A stretch of DNA of 64,000 nucleotides from Streptomyces sp. R28 (GCF_041052385.1 NZ_CP163439.1:2717001-2781000), one strand, 5' to 3'; shown: positions 8,797 to 17,340, numbered from the stretch's first letter. A program made the numbers and translations. Notes: generated by a model from the sequence alone, not told the origin.

Positions 8797-10716
8797 TCAC
8801 CCCGTCGCCGCCACCCCGAAGTCCGCCCCGGAGATGCCGCCCAGCCCTTCCGCGATCCGCACCAACGGCTCGCGCAGGGCGGCCAGTTCGGCCCTCATCG
8901 CGTCCGCCTGCGGCCACGCCGCCTCATGGTCGAGCGGAGCCACGTCCACCGGGCCTCGTACGCGGCGAGACGTGGGTGCCAGGTGCTGGTGAACGGCCGA
9001 ATCGTCTCGTTGATCAGGGCGTACGCGAGGCTCCGGACCGTCGGCGCGCCGGTTGCCGAGCCGCGCTCCAGGCTCACGCTGTACGTGTGCAGCGTCGCGC
9101 GCGTGAAGTCGATCAGCGACTTCAGGGAGGTGACCGCCTCCCGCAGGCTCCCCGTCCCCGGCGCCAGCTCCTGCACCCCGATCCGGGTGACCAGCTCGAC
9201 CTGGATGTCGTAGGCCGCCATCCGTTCCGACTCGCTGGGCGCTGGCATGGGTGCCTCCCTCCGGGTACCGGGGAAGGCCAGCGTAACCGGGTCACGCGCG
9301 TCGCGGCGGCCGCACAGGGTGCGCAGGGCGGCACGGCGGAGGGCCTCCGTGCGGGCGGGGGCCGGGTCGTGGTGGTGCCAGGCGTGCTGGGTCACGGGGT
9401 GCAGGGACCGGCGTTCGTCGGCTGCGGGGGTCAGCAGGCTGCGGGCGCGCAGTTCGCGGACGCCGCTGGCCGCGCGGCGGAGGGCGACGATCCGGGGGAC
9501 GCGGTCGGCGGCGGCGAGGACGTGTGCCGCGTCGTCGGTGGTGAGGGGCAGCGGGTGGAGGGCGGCGGCGCAGCGCAGGACGTCGGCGGCGTCCGTGGTG
9601 TCCACGTCCCGTACGACGGCGCCGGTGACGTCTTCGTCGGCGAGGGTGTCGAGGAGGGAGCGGCCCCGGGCGTGCAGCCGGTCGTAGAGCGCGCCCGGGT
9701 GGTGGCCGGCCCGGACCGCACGGCCCAGCAGTCCCAGCGCGAGGGGATGGCCGTCGACGGCGTCGGCGAGCGCCTCGTCGCCCCCGGCCCCACGCGCGCG
9801 TGGGGAGGATCGAGCGGCCCCAGGTCGACCGGGGTGCCGAGCGTGTCGTAGGCGCGGCTGCGCAGGGTGAACAGGGTGTGGCCGAGGGGGTGCGGTGCCG
9901 ACATCGCTGCGATGTCGCGGGCGGGGAGCCGGTCGGCGGGGGCGGCGTCGACGATCCACAGGAACGGTGCGTCGATGGCGTCGAAGTGAGCGAAGAGGCC
10001 ACCTGCGCCTGCGCCGAGGGCGCGCACCGAATCCTCGTACGCCTCCCCGTCCACCCAGCACACGCCGCCGGGGTACGCCGCCTCGAAGCGCAGGGCGTAC
10101 TCCTGGGCCAGCAGGGTCTTGCCGATGCCCGCCATGCCGCGGATCTGCACGGCGTGCGCGGCGGCGCGGCCGGTGACGAGCGGTGCGGCGTGGGCGTGCA
10201 GGGCGGAGTGCACCTGCCAGAGCTCCAGGAGGCGGCCCAGGAAGTCGGGGCGCGGCTGCGGGGTGCCCAGCAGCCAGTGCCGTACGCCGGGTTCCGCGAG
10301 CGTCATCGGGCCGTCGAGGCGGGTCACGTGCGCGCGTACGTCGGCCACGAGGGCGGGGAGGTCGTCGGGCGCGGCGTGTCTGGCGTCACGCAGTTCCACG
10401 GGCTGGATGTGGTCCGCCGTCCGCTCCGGGTTGACCACCATGACCCGGCGCCGCGATCGCCCTCCCCAAGTCCCGCCAGATAGGCGGTGGTCAGCTCCCA
10501 CTGGCAGGCCTCGCGCTCGGGGTAGCCGGTGGAGTAGAACGCCAGCAGTGCCTTGGAACGGCCCAGTTCGCGCCGGATGGTGGCGCTGATGCCGGCGAAG
10601 GACTCGACCCCGGTCTCGTCCGTGAACACGTCGAGCCCGCCGTCGCGCAGCGCCCGCGCGAGGGGACGGACCCGCTCCACGTCACCGCGGCTGTAGCTGA
10701 GGAAGACGTCCCACAC
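8797..10716 (-). pseudogene. TIR-STAND (TIR + NB-ARC-like NTPase) gene, three frameshifts
   Basis: Read through three frame changes, this encodes about 640 aa. Residues 1-85 are a TIR domain (VFLSYSR; DVFTDE; WEL with Glu74 where NADase TIRs carry the catalytic Glu). Then comes a STAND/NB-ARC-like NTPase with Walker A GMAGIGKT, Walker B FLWIVDAA, the sensor LFTLRSR and a GLPLA-like DGHPLAL. A helical C-terminal domain follows, homologous to the product of the divergent gene at 10733. The frame changes lie near 10450, 9803 and 8950. Each fits loss of one base in a G/C-rich run, and the conserved domains continue across each one. Either a decayed gene or sequencing indels is possible. Start GTG 10716, stop at 8797 after repair. 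Proteins of this build act as immune or signalling sensors. Confidence 0.75.
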
Positions 10717-10732
10717 GGCGACTTACCCTACT

Positions 10733-11425
10733 GTGGGTACCGGGGAGGGCGATCATGGGACACAGGCAGCGCGGCGACGCCGACCGAGCGGTCCGTCGCA
10801 GATCACGGCCAAGCTGACGATTCCGTTCGTCGGCGAGATATCCGGCACCTGGGAGCCGGCCGACGCGGAACGCAGCGCGGCCTGGGAGCTGTACCTGGAG
10901 CTGGTCACGCGCGTGTCGGTCGAGGAGCTGGACCCCGACGAGGGCTTCCTGCGCGAGGCGCTCTCCTCCCTCTACACCTTCTTCAACACCACTCGCGAGA
11001 TCCTCCGCCGCTACGGCCCGGACGTCGCCCCGCCCCTCGCCCCGGGGCATGTGAGCTTCGGCGTCCTCGCCGTCACCGTCCTCAACCGCGTGCTGCGTCC
11101 GCTCCTCGCGCAGTGGCATCCCCGCCTGACCGCGTACGAGTCCCAGCGGCCGGCGGGGCGCGATCCCGTGGTCCACGAACGCGAGTGGGAGCACGCGGAG
11201 AGCCTGCGCCGCGAGATCGCTGCCGTACGGGAGACGCTGGTGTGGCTGGCGCGGACCTTGCAGGAGGTGGCGAACGTCAGCGACCTGATCGACCTTCCGG
11301 CGCCCCGGGCTCCCAGGCCCCCGGAAGGGGGCACCCTCCCCCGCCGGTCGGAGGAGCCCCTGACGGTCCGGGCAGTTGAGGTTGAGAACGTCCTCAACCG
11401 AGGGCTGATCGGACTGGCGGCCTGA
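10733..11425 (+). CDS. Conserved protein paralogous to the TIR-STAND C-terminal domain
   Basis: Roughly residues 45-130 align with the end of the divergent TIR-STAND product: shared ELVTR, EEL, LREA, SLY/SLK, TR, RPL/RPF and WHPRL-AYE positions, clear homology by eye. Both then end in a similar amphipathic helix. No enzymatic motif is visible. The reading frame can start at GTG 10733, which lacks a ribosome site. ATG 10755, which has a good GGGAGGG site, is out of frame with the conserved body and stops after 20 codons, so a one-base indel near 10760-10805 is possible. It shares a 16-bp divergent promoter gap with the TIR gene, so the two are likely functional partners. Confidence 0.65.
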   Translation: MGTGEGDHGTQAARRRRPSGPSQITAKLTIPFVGEISGTWEPADAERSAAWELYLELVTRVSVEELDPDEGFLREALSSLYTFFNTTREILRRYGPDVAPPLAPGHVSFGVLAVTVLNRVLRPLLAQWHPRLTAYESQRPAGRDPVVHEREWEHAESLRREIAAVRETLVWLARTLQEVANVSDLIDLPAPRAPRPPEGGTLPRRSEEPLTVRAVEVENVLNRGLIGLAA

Positions 11426-11579
11426 GGCCTCTCTCCCCTCCCCGCCCCGGGATCGGCGCTCGCCGCACGGCGGTCCACCGAAATTCGGATGCGCGCGCGA
11501 GTCAGGGCTCGGATGATCGGCGAGTTGCCCGCTCAAGCAGGACGACTCCCGAGCACCCTCAGAAAGCCCCAGGAGCCCC

Positions 11580-11996
11580 ATGATCCAGCGCGTCACCGCC
11601 CCCACCCTCTTCCCACCCCCCACCTACTCCCACGCCTCCGTCGTCGAGGCCGGCACAAAGCTCGCCTTCCTCGCCGGATCCGTGCCGCTCGACGCCGACG
11701 GGAACCTCGTCGGCGAAGGCGACCCCGTACGGCAGGCCGAGCAGGTGATCGCCAACCTCGAGGAGCAACTGCGCGCGGTCGGCAGCGACTTGGGGCATGT
11801 GCTGTCGAGCGACGTGTACGTCGTGAGCAGCGAGACGGCGGTGCTGTCCGCCGTGTGGGAGGTCGTGGAGGCGTCGGAGCTGAGCGCCGGTCCTCACTCG
11901 TCGACGCTGCTCGGGGTTGCCTGCCTCGGATACACGGGGCAGCTGGTGGAGATCACGGCCACGGCCGTCGTTCCGCAGGAGGGGACACAGTCATGA
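11580..11996 (+). CDS. Rid (YjgF/YER057c/UK114) family protein
   Basis: A 138-aa single-domain Rid protein, normally a homotrimer. RidA itself hydrolyses reactive enamine/imine intermediates. The C-terminal segment that aligns with the active site reads GVACLGYTGQLVEI; where RidA has the catalytic Arg (VARLP) this protein has Cys by my alignment. Imine deaminase activity is therefore doubtful and it may belong to one of the Rid subgroups lacking that Arg. ATG 11580 has a CAGGAG site. Its stop overlaps the start of the GNAT gene (ATGA), so the two are translationally coupled. Confidence 0.85.
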   Translation: MIQRVTAPTLFPPPTYSHASVVEAGTKLAFLAGSVPLDADGNLVGEGDPVRQAEQVIANLEEQLRAVGSDLGHVLSSDVYVVSSETAVLSAVWEVVEASELSAGPHSSTLLGVACLGYTGQLVEITATAVVPQEGTQS

Positions 11997-12451
11997 GCCG
12001 TGTCGCCCTCCGCCGCGCCACCGCGACCGACGCGGGTGCCGCCGCCGACGTGTGGCTGCGGTCCTTCGCCGCCGCCCTGCCGACGGTCGTCCGACCGCAC
12101 TCCGACGACGACGTGCGGACGTACTTCCGGGAGGTGCTGGTATTGCTGCGGGAGACCTGGGTCGCCGAGGCCGCCGACCGTGTCGTCGGTGTCATGGTGC
12201 TCGACGGCGACCAGCTCTCCCAGCTCTATCTCGACCCCGACTGGCGCGGCCTCGGCATCGGCAACCGTTTCGTCGACCTCGCCAAGCGACGCAGGCCGGA
12301 CGGACTGTCCCTGTGGACCTTCCAGGTCAACCAGCCCGCCCACCGCTTCTACGAGCGGCACGGCTTCGTCGCCGTCGAGCGCACGGACGGCAGCGGGAAC
12401 GAGGAGCAGGAGCCGGACGTGCGGTACGTCTGGCGTCCCGGCCCTCGGTGA
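11993..12451 (+). CDS. GNAT family N-acetyltransferase
   Basis: A 152-aa GNAT acetyltransferase. The acetyl-CoA pyrophosphate loop reads DWRGLGIGNRFV (Q/RxxGxG/A type) near residue 82-92, preceded by the beta-4 strand LSQLYLDP and followed by the conserved HRFYERHGFVAVE. The acceptor is unknown. It overlaps the Rid-like gene by 4 nt (ATGA), so both are made together. It ends at 12451, directly abutting the stop of the convergent racemase-like gene, which leaves no room for a terminator between them. Confidence 0.88.
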   Translation: MSRVALRRATATDAGAAADVWLRSFAAALPTVVRPHSDDDVRTYFREVLVLLRETWVAEAADRVVGVMVLDGDQLSQLYLDPDWRGLGIGNRFVDLAKRRRPDGLSLWTFQVNQPAHRFYERHGFVAVERTDGSGNEEQEPDVRYVWRPGPR

Positions 12452-13171
12452 TCACTGCCGCGTCCGCCCCCAGTCCCGCCGCTTCGGCAACGGCTTCGCA
12501 TAGCTCCCGGCCCGGCTCGTCGTCAGCCCCAACGTCACCAGCGACTCGGCGAGTTTGACCGCCGCCCCCACCCCGTCGACCACCGGAACCCCCAGCTTCT
12601 CCCCCACGGTCCGCTGCAACCCGGTCATCCCCGCGCACCCCAGCACCAGGACCTCGGCACCCGCGTCCCGCGCCCGTTCGGCAGCCGCCAGGAAGGCGGA
12701 CTCCGTGCGCTCGCCGTCCTCCAGCTCCAGCACCCCGAGCCCCGTACCGATCACGGCGACGCAGTTGCGGCCCACCCCGGCCGTCTCGAGGCTGTCCTCG
12801 ATCTGCCCGCACGAGCGCTCCAGCGTGGTCACCACGCCGTACCGCCGCCCGAGCAGGCAGGCCAGATGCGCGGCCGCCTCGGTGATGTCGACGACGGGTA
12901 CGTCCACCAGCTCCCGGACGCCCTCCCGTCCGTGCTCCCCGAAGCCGGCCATGACGACCGCGTCGTACTCGGGGCCCTGGTACGTCCGCAGCGCGTCCAT
13001 CACCGCCGCCGCCGAGAGGTAGCTGTCGAGCCACCCCTCCGCCGACTCCGGCCCCCACGCGGGGGTCAGGCCGAGCACGGTGGTGCCCGGGCCTGCCGCG
13101 GCCCGGGCACCTCGTACGATCTCCTCGGTCATCTCCTGCGTGGTGTTGCAGTTGGTGACGACGATCCGCAC
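12452..13171 (-). CDS. Asp/Glu/hydantoin racemase family protein
   Basis: A 239-aa protein of the HyuE/allantoin-racemase branch: N-terminal TNCNTTQEMT, C-terminal active-site loop VLGCAGMTGL containing the second catalytic Cys. The first catalytic Cys, normally in ACFxDPG, is missing; the loop reads MAGFGEHG, with Gly at that place by eye. Two-base racemization is therefore questionable, and the enzyme may be a one-sided isomerase, a hydrolase or a binding protein. It starts 5 nt after the NCS1 permease stop, so the two form an operon for uptake and handling of a hydantoin/allantoin/purine-like compound. Confidence 0.85.
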   Translation of the reverse strand: MRIVVTNCNTTQEMTEEIVRGARAAAGPGTTVLGLTPAWGPESAEGWLDSYLSAAAVMDALRTYQGPEYDAVVMAGFGEHGREGVRELVDVPVVDITEAAAHLACLLGRRYGVVTTLERSCGQIEDSLETAGVGRNCVAVIGTGLGVLELEDGERTESAFLAAAERARDAGAEVLVLGCAGMTGLQRTVGEKLGVPVVDGVGAAVKLAESLVTLGLTTSRAGSYAKPLPKRRDWGRTRQ

Positions 13172-13176
13172 GTCCG

Positions 13177-14667
13177 TCAGACCTCCTGCGTCTTCAGCTC
13201 GGCATCGGTCTCGGTGGCGGTGGCGGACTCGGCGCGCTCATCGCGGCACAGCACCAGGTACAGCCCGGCTCCCATCGCCGTCCCGATGAACCACGAGTAC
13301 GGCGCCACATCGCTGAACGTCTTCACCAGCGCCAGCACCGCCGCGATGCCCGCCGCCGGCAGGAACGCCCACAGCGCCTTGGGGTTGACGCCGTTGCGGT
13401 AGTAGTAGCGCGAGCCGGGCTCGGCGGAGAACAGCTCGTTCACGCCCACGCGACCGCGCTTGACCAGGTAGTAGTCGACCATGATCACGCCGAACAGCGG
13501 GCCGAGGAAGGCGCCGAGGCCGCCCAGGAAGTAGTTCACGACCGTCGGGTTCGAGAAGAGGTTCCAAGGGGTCACGACTAGCGCCGCGACCGTGCTGATC
13601 ATGCCGCCGACCTTGAAGGTGATCTTCTGCGGCCAGACGTTGGCCAGGTCGTACGCCGGTGAGACGAAGTTGGCGACGATGTTGACGCCCATGGTGGCGA
13701 TGGCGAACGTCAGGGCGGCCAGGACCAGGATCCAGGTGTTGCCGACCTTGGCCACGAGCTCCGCCGGATCCGTGATGGCCTCGCCGAACACCTCCAGCGA
13801 ACCGGCCGTGACGATCACCGAGACGACCACGAACGCCGTCGAGTTGATGGGCAGGCCCCAGAAGTTGCCGCGCTTGACGGTCGGGTAGTCCGGCGCGAAG
13901 CGCGAGAAGTCGCAGAAGTTGAGCATCAGCGTGCCGTACGTGGCGAGGATCAGGCCGATCGCGCCGAACCACTGCCGCCACTGCTCGCCGACGGAGACCG
14001 GGTGCGGGGTGCTCGTGAGCGAGATCGTCCAGCCGGCCTTGGCGAAGATCCAGACGGCCAGCGCGATCATCACCACCCAGATCGCCGGACCACAGAAGTC
14101 CTGGAACTTCCGCACCGACTCCATGCCCTGGCTGATGATCAACGCCTGGATGAGCCAGAGGGAGAGGAAGGAGACCCAGCCGAGCGCGTGCAGGCCCAGG
14201 AAGGAGCTGTGCGTCCAGGACTCCAGGCCGGGCCAGGCGGCCAGCAGCATCACGTTGACGGCGACGGACGCGAGGTAGGTCTGGATGCCGTACCACATGA
14301 TGGCGATCACGGCCCTGATCAGCGCCGGGATGTTGGCGCCCCAGACACCGAAGCTGATGCGGCTGACGACGGGGAACGGGACGCCGTGGCGCTGGCCGAT
14401 CTTCCCCATCCAGTTCATGCCGATGTAGATGAGCACGAAGCCGACGAGCAGGGAGGTGAAGACCTGCCACACGTTCATGCCGAGGACCAGCAGGCCGGCC
14501 GCGAACGTGTAGTTGCCGAGGTTGTGGACGTCGGACATCCACAGGGCGAAGAGGTCGAAGACCTTCCAGTTGCGCTTGCCGGCGGGCGCGAGGTCTTCGT
14601 TGGTGAGCCTGGGATCGGGGACGAACGCTGGTGTGCCGGTGACTTCGGCACGGTCGGCGAGGGACAC
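13177..14667 (-). CDS. NCS1 family nucleobase/hydantoin permease
   Basis: A 496-aa secondary transporter with about 12 membrane helices of the NCS1 (PucI/CodB/Mhp1) family. The N-terminal NEDLAP followed by WKVFDLFALWMSDVHNLGNYTFA is the family signature, with GIQTYLAS, NFCDFSRFAPD and MVDYYLVKRG further on. NCS1 members import cytosine, allantoin, uracil or hydantoins with Na+ or H+. GTG 14667 is chosen because GGAGG precedes it by 4 nt; the frame upstream (to 14775) is Pro-rich and lacks such a site. It is the first gene of a two-gene operon with the racemase-like gene, divergent from a GntR regulator across a perfect palindrome. Confidence 0.9.
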   Translation of the reverse strand: MSLADRAEVTGTPAFVPDPRLTNEDLAPAGKRNWKVFDLFALWMSDVHNLGNYTFAAGLLVLGMNVWQVFTSLLVGFVLIYIGMNWMGKIGQRHGVPFPVVSRISFGVWGANIPALIRAVIAIMWYGIQTYLASVAVNVMLLAAWPGLESWTHSSFLGLHALGWVSFLSLWLIQALIISQGMESVRKFQDFCGPAIWVVMIALAVWIFAKAGWTISLTSTPHPVSVGEQWRQWFGAIGLILATYGTLMLNFCDFSRFAPDYPTVKRGNFWGLPINSTAFVVVSVIVTAGSLEVFGEAITDPAELVAKVGNTWILVLAALTFAIATMGVNIVANFVSPAYDLANVWPQKITFKVGGMISTVAALVVTPWNLFSNPTVVNYFLGGLGAFLGPLFGVIMVDYYLVKRGRVGVNELFSAEPGSRYYYRNGVNPKALWAFLPAAGIAAVLALVKTFSDVAPYSWFIGTAMGAGLYLVLCRDERAESATATETDAELKTQEV

Positions 14668-14752
14668 GGGGCCTCCAGGAGCCAGGGGACGGAGGACTGC
14701 TTGTGGAGGGGGGTTGCTTGGGGGACTGCTTGGGACTGCCTGCGGGGGGGGC

Positions 14753-14768
14753 GTTTGGTATACCAAAC
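14753..14768. promoter_or_regulatory. 16-bp perfect palindrome, probable GntR/FadR operator
   Basis: GTTTGGTATACCAAAC is a perfect inverted repeat in the 192-bp gap between the divergent permease and GntR genes. It fits the T-GT-AC-A dyads bound by FadR-type GntR regulators. Its location nearer the permease start suggests substrate-relieved repression of the permease/racemase operon by the neighbouring regulator, possibly with autoregulation. Confidence 0.7.
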
Positions 14769-14859
14769 TGCGCACATAGTCCTCCCGTCAACAGTTCTGA
14801 CCGATGTCGCTCTTGTTAACGCTCCGTAAAACACACCCCGAGTCGGCCAAAATGGCCCC

Positions 14860-15534
14860 ATGAGCTCCACGACGAAGATCGAACCCATCGGCGCGGTACG
14901 GGAACGCGTCCTGGCGACCCTGCGGCAGGACATCATCGTGGGCCGCCTCCGGCCCGGCGACCGTCTCGTCGAGCGGGAGCTGGCCGAGCGCCTCGGGGTG
15001 TCGCGGGTGCCGGTCCGCGAGGCGATCCGGGCCCTGGTCACCGAGGGCTTCGTCCACTTCGAGTCGGCACGCCGTACGGTCGTGCGCCGGCTGACCCCGG
15101 CCGACGTCAAGGAGCTCTTCGAGCTGCGCGAGGCCTTGGAGGTGTACGCGGCGGGACTGGCCGCGTCCCGTGCGATACCGCAGGACCTGGCCGAGGTCGA
15201 GCAGCTCCTCGACCAGGCGGCCACCGCGACCGAGGCGGGCGACGCGGATGCCATCACGGACATCAACAGCCGGCTGCACGACCGCATCGTGGCCATGGCG
15301 GGCAACCAACTGCTGATCGAGGCCCTGGAGCCGGTCGCCGGCCGGCTGCGCTGGATGACCCGAAGGAACGAGGAATGGCCCCAACTCCTGGTGGAGCACC
15401 GGGAGTTGTACGATGCGATCGCCTCCGGAGACCCGAACCGCGCCCGCGCCCACGCACTCACCCACGTGCAGACCAACTACCGCTCGACGGTACGGCAGCT
15501 GTTCGGTGAGGGGGCGGCCGAGGAACTGCCGTAG
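14860..15534 (+). CDS. GntR family regulator, FadR/FCD subfamily
   Basis: A 224-aa repressor. Residues 10-75 form the winged helix: VRERVLATLRQDIIVGRLRPGD followed by the recognition region LGVSRVPVREAIRAL. Residues 85-210 form an all-helical FCD ligand domain with acidic and His metal or ligand positions (ELREALE, DINSRLHD, HRELYDAI). It is divergent from the NCS1 permease and very likely controls it through the palindrome at 14753. The ligand would be the transported compound or a breakdown product. ATG 14860 has no strong ribosome site; the AT-richer TTGTTAAC stretch 50 nt upstream may belong to its promoter. Confidence 0.9.
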   Translation: MSSTTKIEPIGAVRERVLATLRQDIIVGRLRPGDRLVERELAERLGVSRVPVREAIRALVTEGFVHFESARRTVVRRLTPADVKELFELREALEVYAAGLAASRAIPQDLAEVEQLLDQAATATEAGDADAITDINSRLHDRIVAMAGNQLLIEALEPVAGRLRWMTRRNEEWPQLLVEHRELYDAIASGDPNRARAHALTHVQTNYRSTVRQLFGEGAAEELP

Positions 15535-15565
15535 GGCCGGTCAGGCGGGACTTTGCGGACACGAC

Positions 15566-16528
15566 CTAGCGCCCCGCGTACCCGTCCGTCGCCGCCACCA
15601 GCGCCTCCGCCACCCCCGGCGCCCCGGCGTCATGCCCCACCTCGTCGATCACCACGAGCTCGCTCCCGGGCCAGGCGTGGTGGAGCCGCCACACGGTGCC
15701 GAGCAGGTTCCCGAAATCGAGGCCGCCCTGCACCAGGGTGCCCGGGATGCCCTTCAGCACAGGGGCGTCCCGCAGGACGACACCCTCGTCGTTGCCCGCG
15801 CCCAGGAAGTGGCCGTTGCCCCAGTAGTGCGTCACGGTCCGGGCGAAGCCCATCCGGAACCGCGGATCCTCGAACCGCTCCACCGAGCCCGGCGGCGCGG
15901 GGATCGTCGCCGTCTCCCAGTCGGTCCAGGCCCGCGCCGCCCGCTCCCGTACGGCAGGGTCGGGCGACTCGATCATCCGGTTGTACGCGGCGGCGAGGTC
16001 GCCGTCCCGCTCCCCGGCCGGCAGCTCCCCCACGAACCGTTCGAACGCCTCCGGGAAGATCCGCCCCAACCCCCTGGTCAACAGGGCGACTTCGGCGTTC
16101 GACCCGGTCGCGACCCCCGTCAGCACGATCTCGGACACGACGCCCGGATGCGTCTGCGCGTACCGCAGCCCCAGCACCGAGCCCCACGACACGCCCCACA
16201 CGAGCCACCGCGCGATCCCCAGATGCCGCCGCAGCAGCTCCAGATCGGCGATGACATGAGCCGTCGTGTTGACGCTCATGTCCGTGTCGTACGCACTCGC
16301 ATGCGGCGTCGAACGCCCGCACCCACGCTGGTCGAGCAGCACGATCCGGTAGGCGGCGGGATCGAACACCCGCCGGAAGTACGGGGTACGGCCGGAGCCC
16401 GGCCCGCCGTGCAGGACCAGCGCCGGCTTGCCGCGCGGGTTCCCGCAGGCCTCCCAGTGGACGCGGTTGCCGTCACCGACGTCGAGCATGCCGTGGCCGT
16501 ACGGTTCGATCTCCGGATAGAGAGGCAT
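15566..16528 (-). CDS. pip: Proline iminopeptidase (prolyl aminopeptidase)
   Basis: A 320-aa alpha/beta-hydrolase that removes N-terminal proline from peptides in the cytosol. Visible motifs are the oxyanion HGGPGSG, the family-specific DQRGCGRSTPH, the nucleophile elbow GVSWGS (usual GGSWGS), Asp in GGLDFGN and the catalytic His in VGHDAG. Length matches S33 prolyl aminopeptidases. The start ATG 16528 lacks a Shine-Dalgarno, but TACGGT lies 6 nt upstream, so the mRNA may be leaderless. It is convergent with the GntR gene, with only 31 nt between stops. Confidence 0.88.
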   Translation of the reverse strand: MPLYPEIEPYGHGMLDVGDGNRVHWEACGNPRGKPALVLHGGPGSGRTPYFRRVFDPAAYRIVLLDQRGCGRSTPHASAYDTDMSVNTTAHVIADLELLRRHLGIARWLVWGVSWGSVLGLRYAQTHPGVVSEIVLTGVATGSNAEVALLTRGLGRIFPEAFERFVGELPAGERDGDLAAAYNRMIESPDPAVRERAARAWTDWETATIPAPPGSVERFEDPRFRMGFARTVTHYWGNGHFLGAGNDEGVVLRDAPVLKGIPGTLVQGGLDFGNLLGTVWRLHHAWPGSELVVIDEVGHDAGAPGVAEALVAATDGYAGR

Positions 16529-16534
16529 CCAGGC

Positions 16535-16540
16535 ACCGTA
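16535..16540 (-). promoter_or_regulatory. Leaderless -10 element of pip
   Basis: TACGGT, 6 nt before ATG 16528, with no ribosome site between. Confidence 0.4.
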
Positions 16541-16588
16541 ACGCCCCTGCGGCCGTGCGGTCGCCTCATGTGGGAGCGGCCGCTCGCA

Positions 16589-17302
16589 TCATGTGAGGGA
16601 CGCCGCTCGCGCCGCGGTACGCAGCACCTCCCGCAGCATCGCGGGCGTCAGCCTGCCGGTGAAGGTGTTGCGCTGACTGACGTGGAAGCACCCGAAGAGT
16701 TCGAGCCCGTCGGCGCCGTCGAAACCGTCATGCCCGTCGAGCGCGACCCGCGCCCCGTGCGCGAAGGCGGGCCGCGGCCGGGGCACGCTCCATCCCGCCT
16801 CCGCCAGCGCGGGCAGCGTCGCCTGCCAGCCGAAGGCGCCCAGTACGACGACCGCGCGCACCGTCGGCCGCAGCAGCCTCAGCTCCCGCACGAGCCAGGC
16901 CCGGCAGGTCTCCCGCTCCCCCGGAGTGGGTTTGTTCGCGGGCGGGGCGCAGCGCACGGGCGCGGTGACGCGTACGCCGTACAGCTCCAGGCCGTCACCG
17001 ACGGCGACCGACGTGGGCTGCGAGGCGAGGCCCACGTCGTACAGCGCCTGGTACAGCACGTCCCCCGAGCGGTCCCCGGTGAACATCCGGCCGGTGCGGT
17101 TGCCGCCGTGCGCCGCCGGGGCGAGCCCGACGATCAGCAGCCGGGCGTCCGGCGGGCCGAAGCCGGGCACCGGGCGGCCCCAGTACGTCTGGTCGGCGAA
17201 GGCGGCGCGCTTGGTGCGGGCCACCTCCTCACGCCAGTCGACCAGCCGCGGGCAGGCCCGGCAGCCCGCGATCCGCGCGTCCAGATCAGCGAGGGCATCC
17301 AC
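16589..17302 (-). CDS. Uracil-DNA glycosylase, family 5 (UDGb)
   Basis: A 237-aa type-5 uracil/hypoxanthine-DNA glycosylase for base-excision repair of deaminated bases, important in a high-GC genome. Motif A is GLAPAAHGGNRTGR and motif C is HVSQRNTFTGRLT. The Fe-S cysteines appear as CRACP near residue 14, RCAPPANKP mid-protein and ETCRAW. The start is GTG 17302, with a TACGGT -10-like element 6 nt before it. A GGAG also lies there but is only 2 nt from the start, too close to work normally. It is divergent from the S4-domain gene with 50 nt between. Confidence 0.9.
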   Translation of the reverse strand: MDALADLDARIAGCRACPRLVDWREEVARTKRAAFADQTYWGRPVPGFGPPDARLLIVGLAPAAHGGNRTGRMFTGDRSGDVLYQALYDVGLASQPTSVAVGDGLELYGVRVTAPVRCAPPANKPTPGERETCRAWLVRELRLLRPTVRAVVVLGAFGWQATLPALAEAGWSVPRPRPAFAHGARVALDGHDGFDGADGLELFGCFHVSQRNTFTGRLTPAMLREVLRTAARAASLT

Positions 17303-17308
17303 GACTCC

Positions 17309-17314
17309 ACCGTA
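17309..17314 (-). promoter_or_regulatory. Leaderless -10 element of the UDGb gene
   Basis: TACGGT sits 6 nt before GTG 17302. It faces the divergent TAAGGT of the S4-domain gene 27 bp away. Confidence 0.4.
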
Positions 17315-17340
17315 AAGCCGTCACCGCCCCGTACGGGGAC

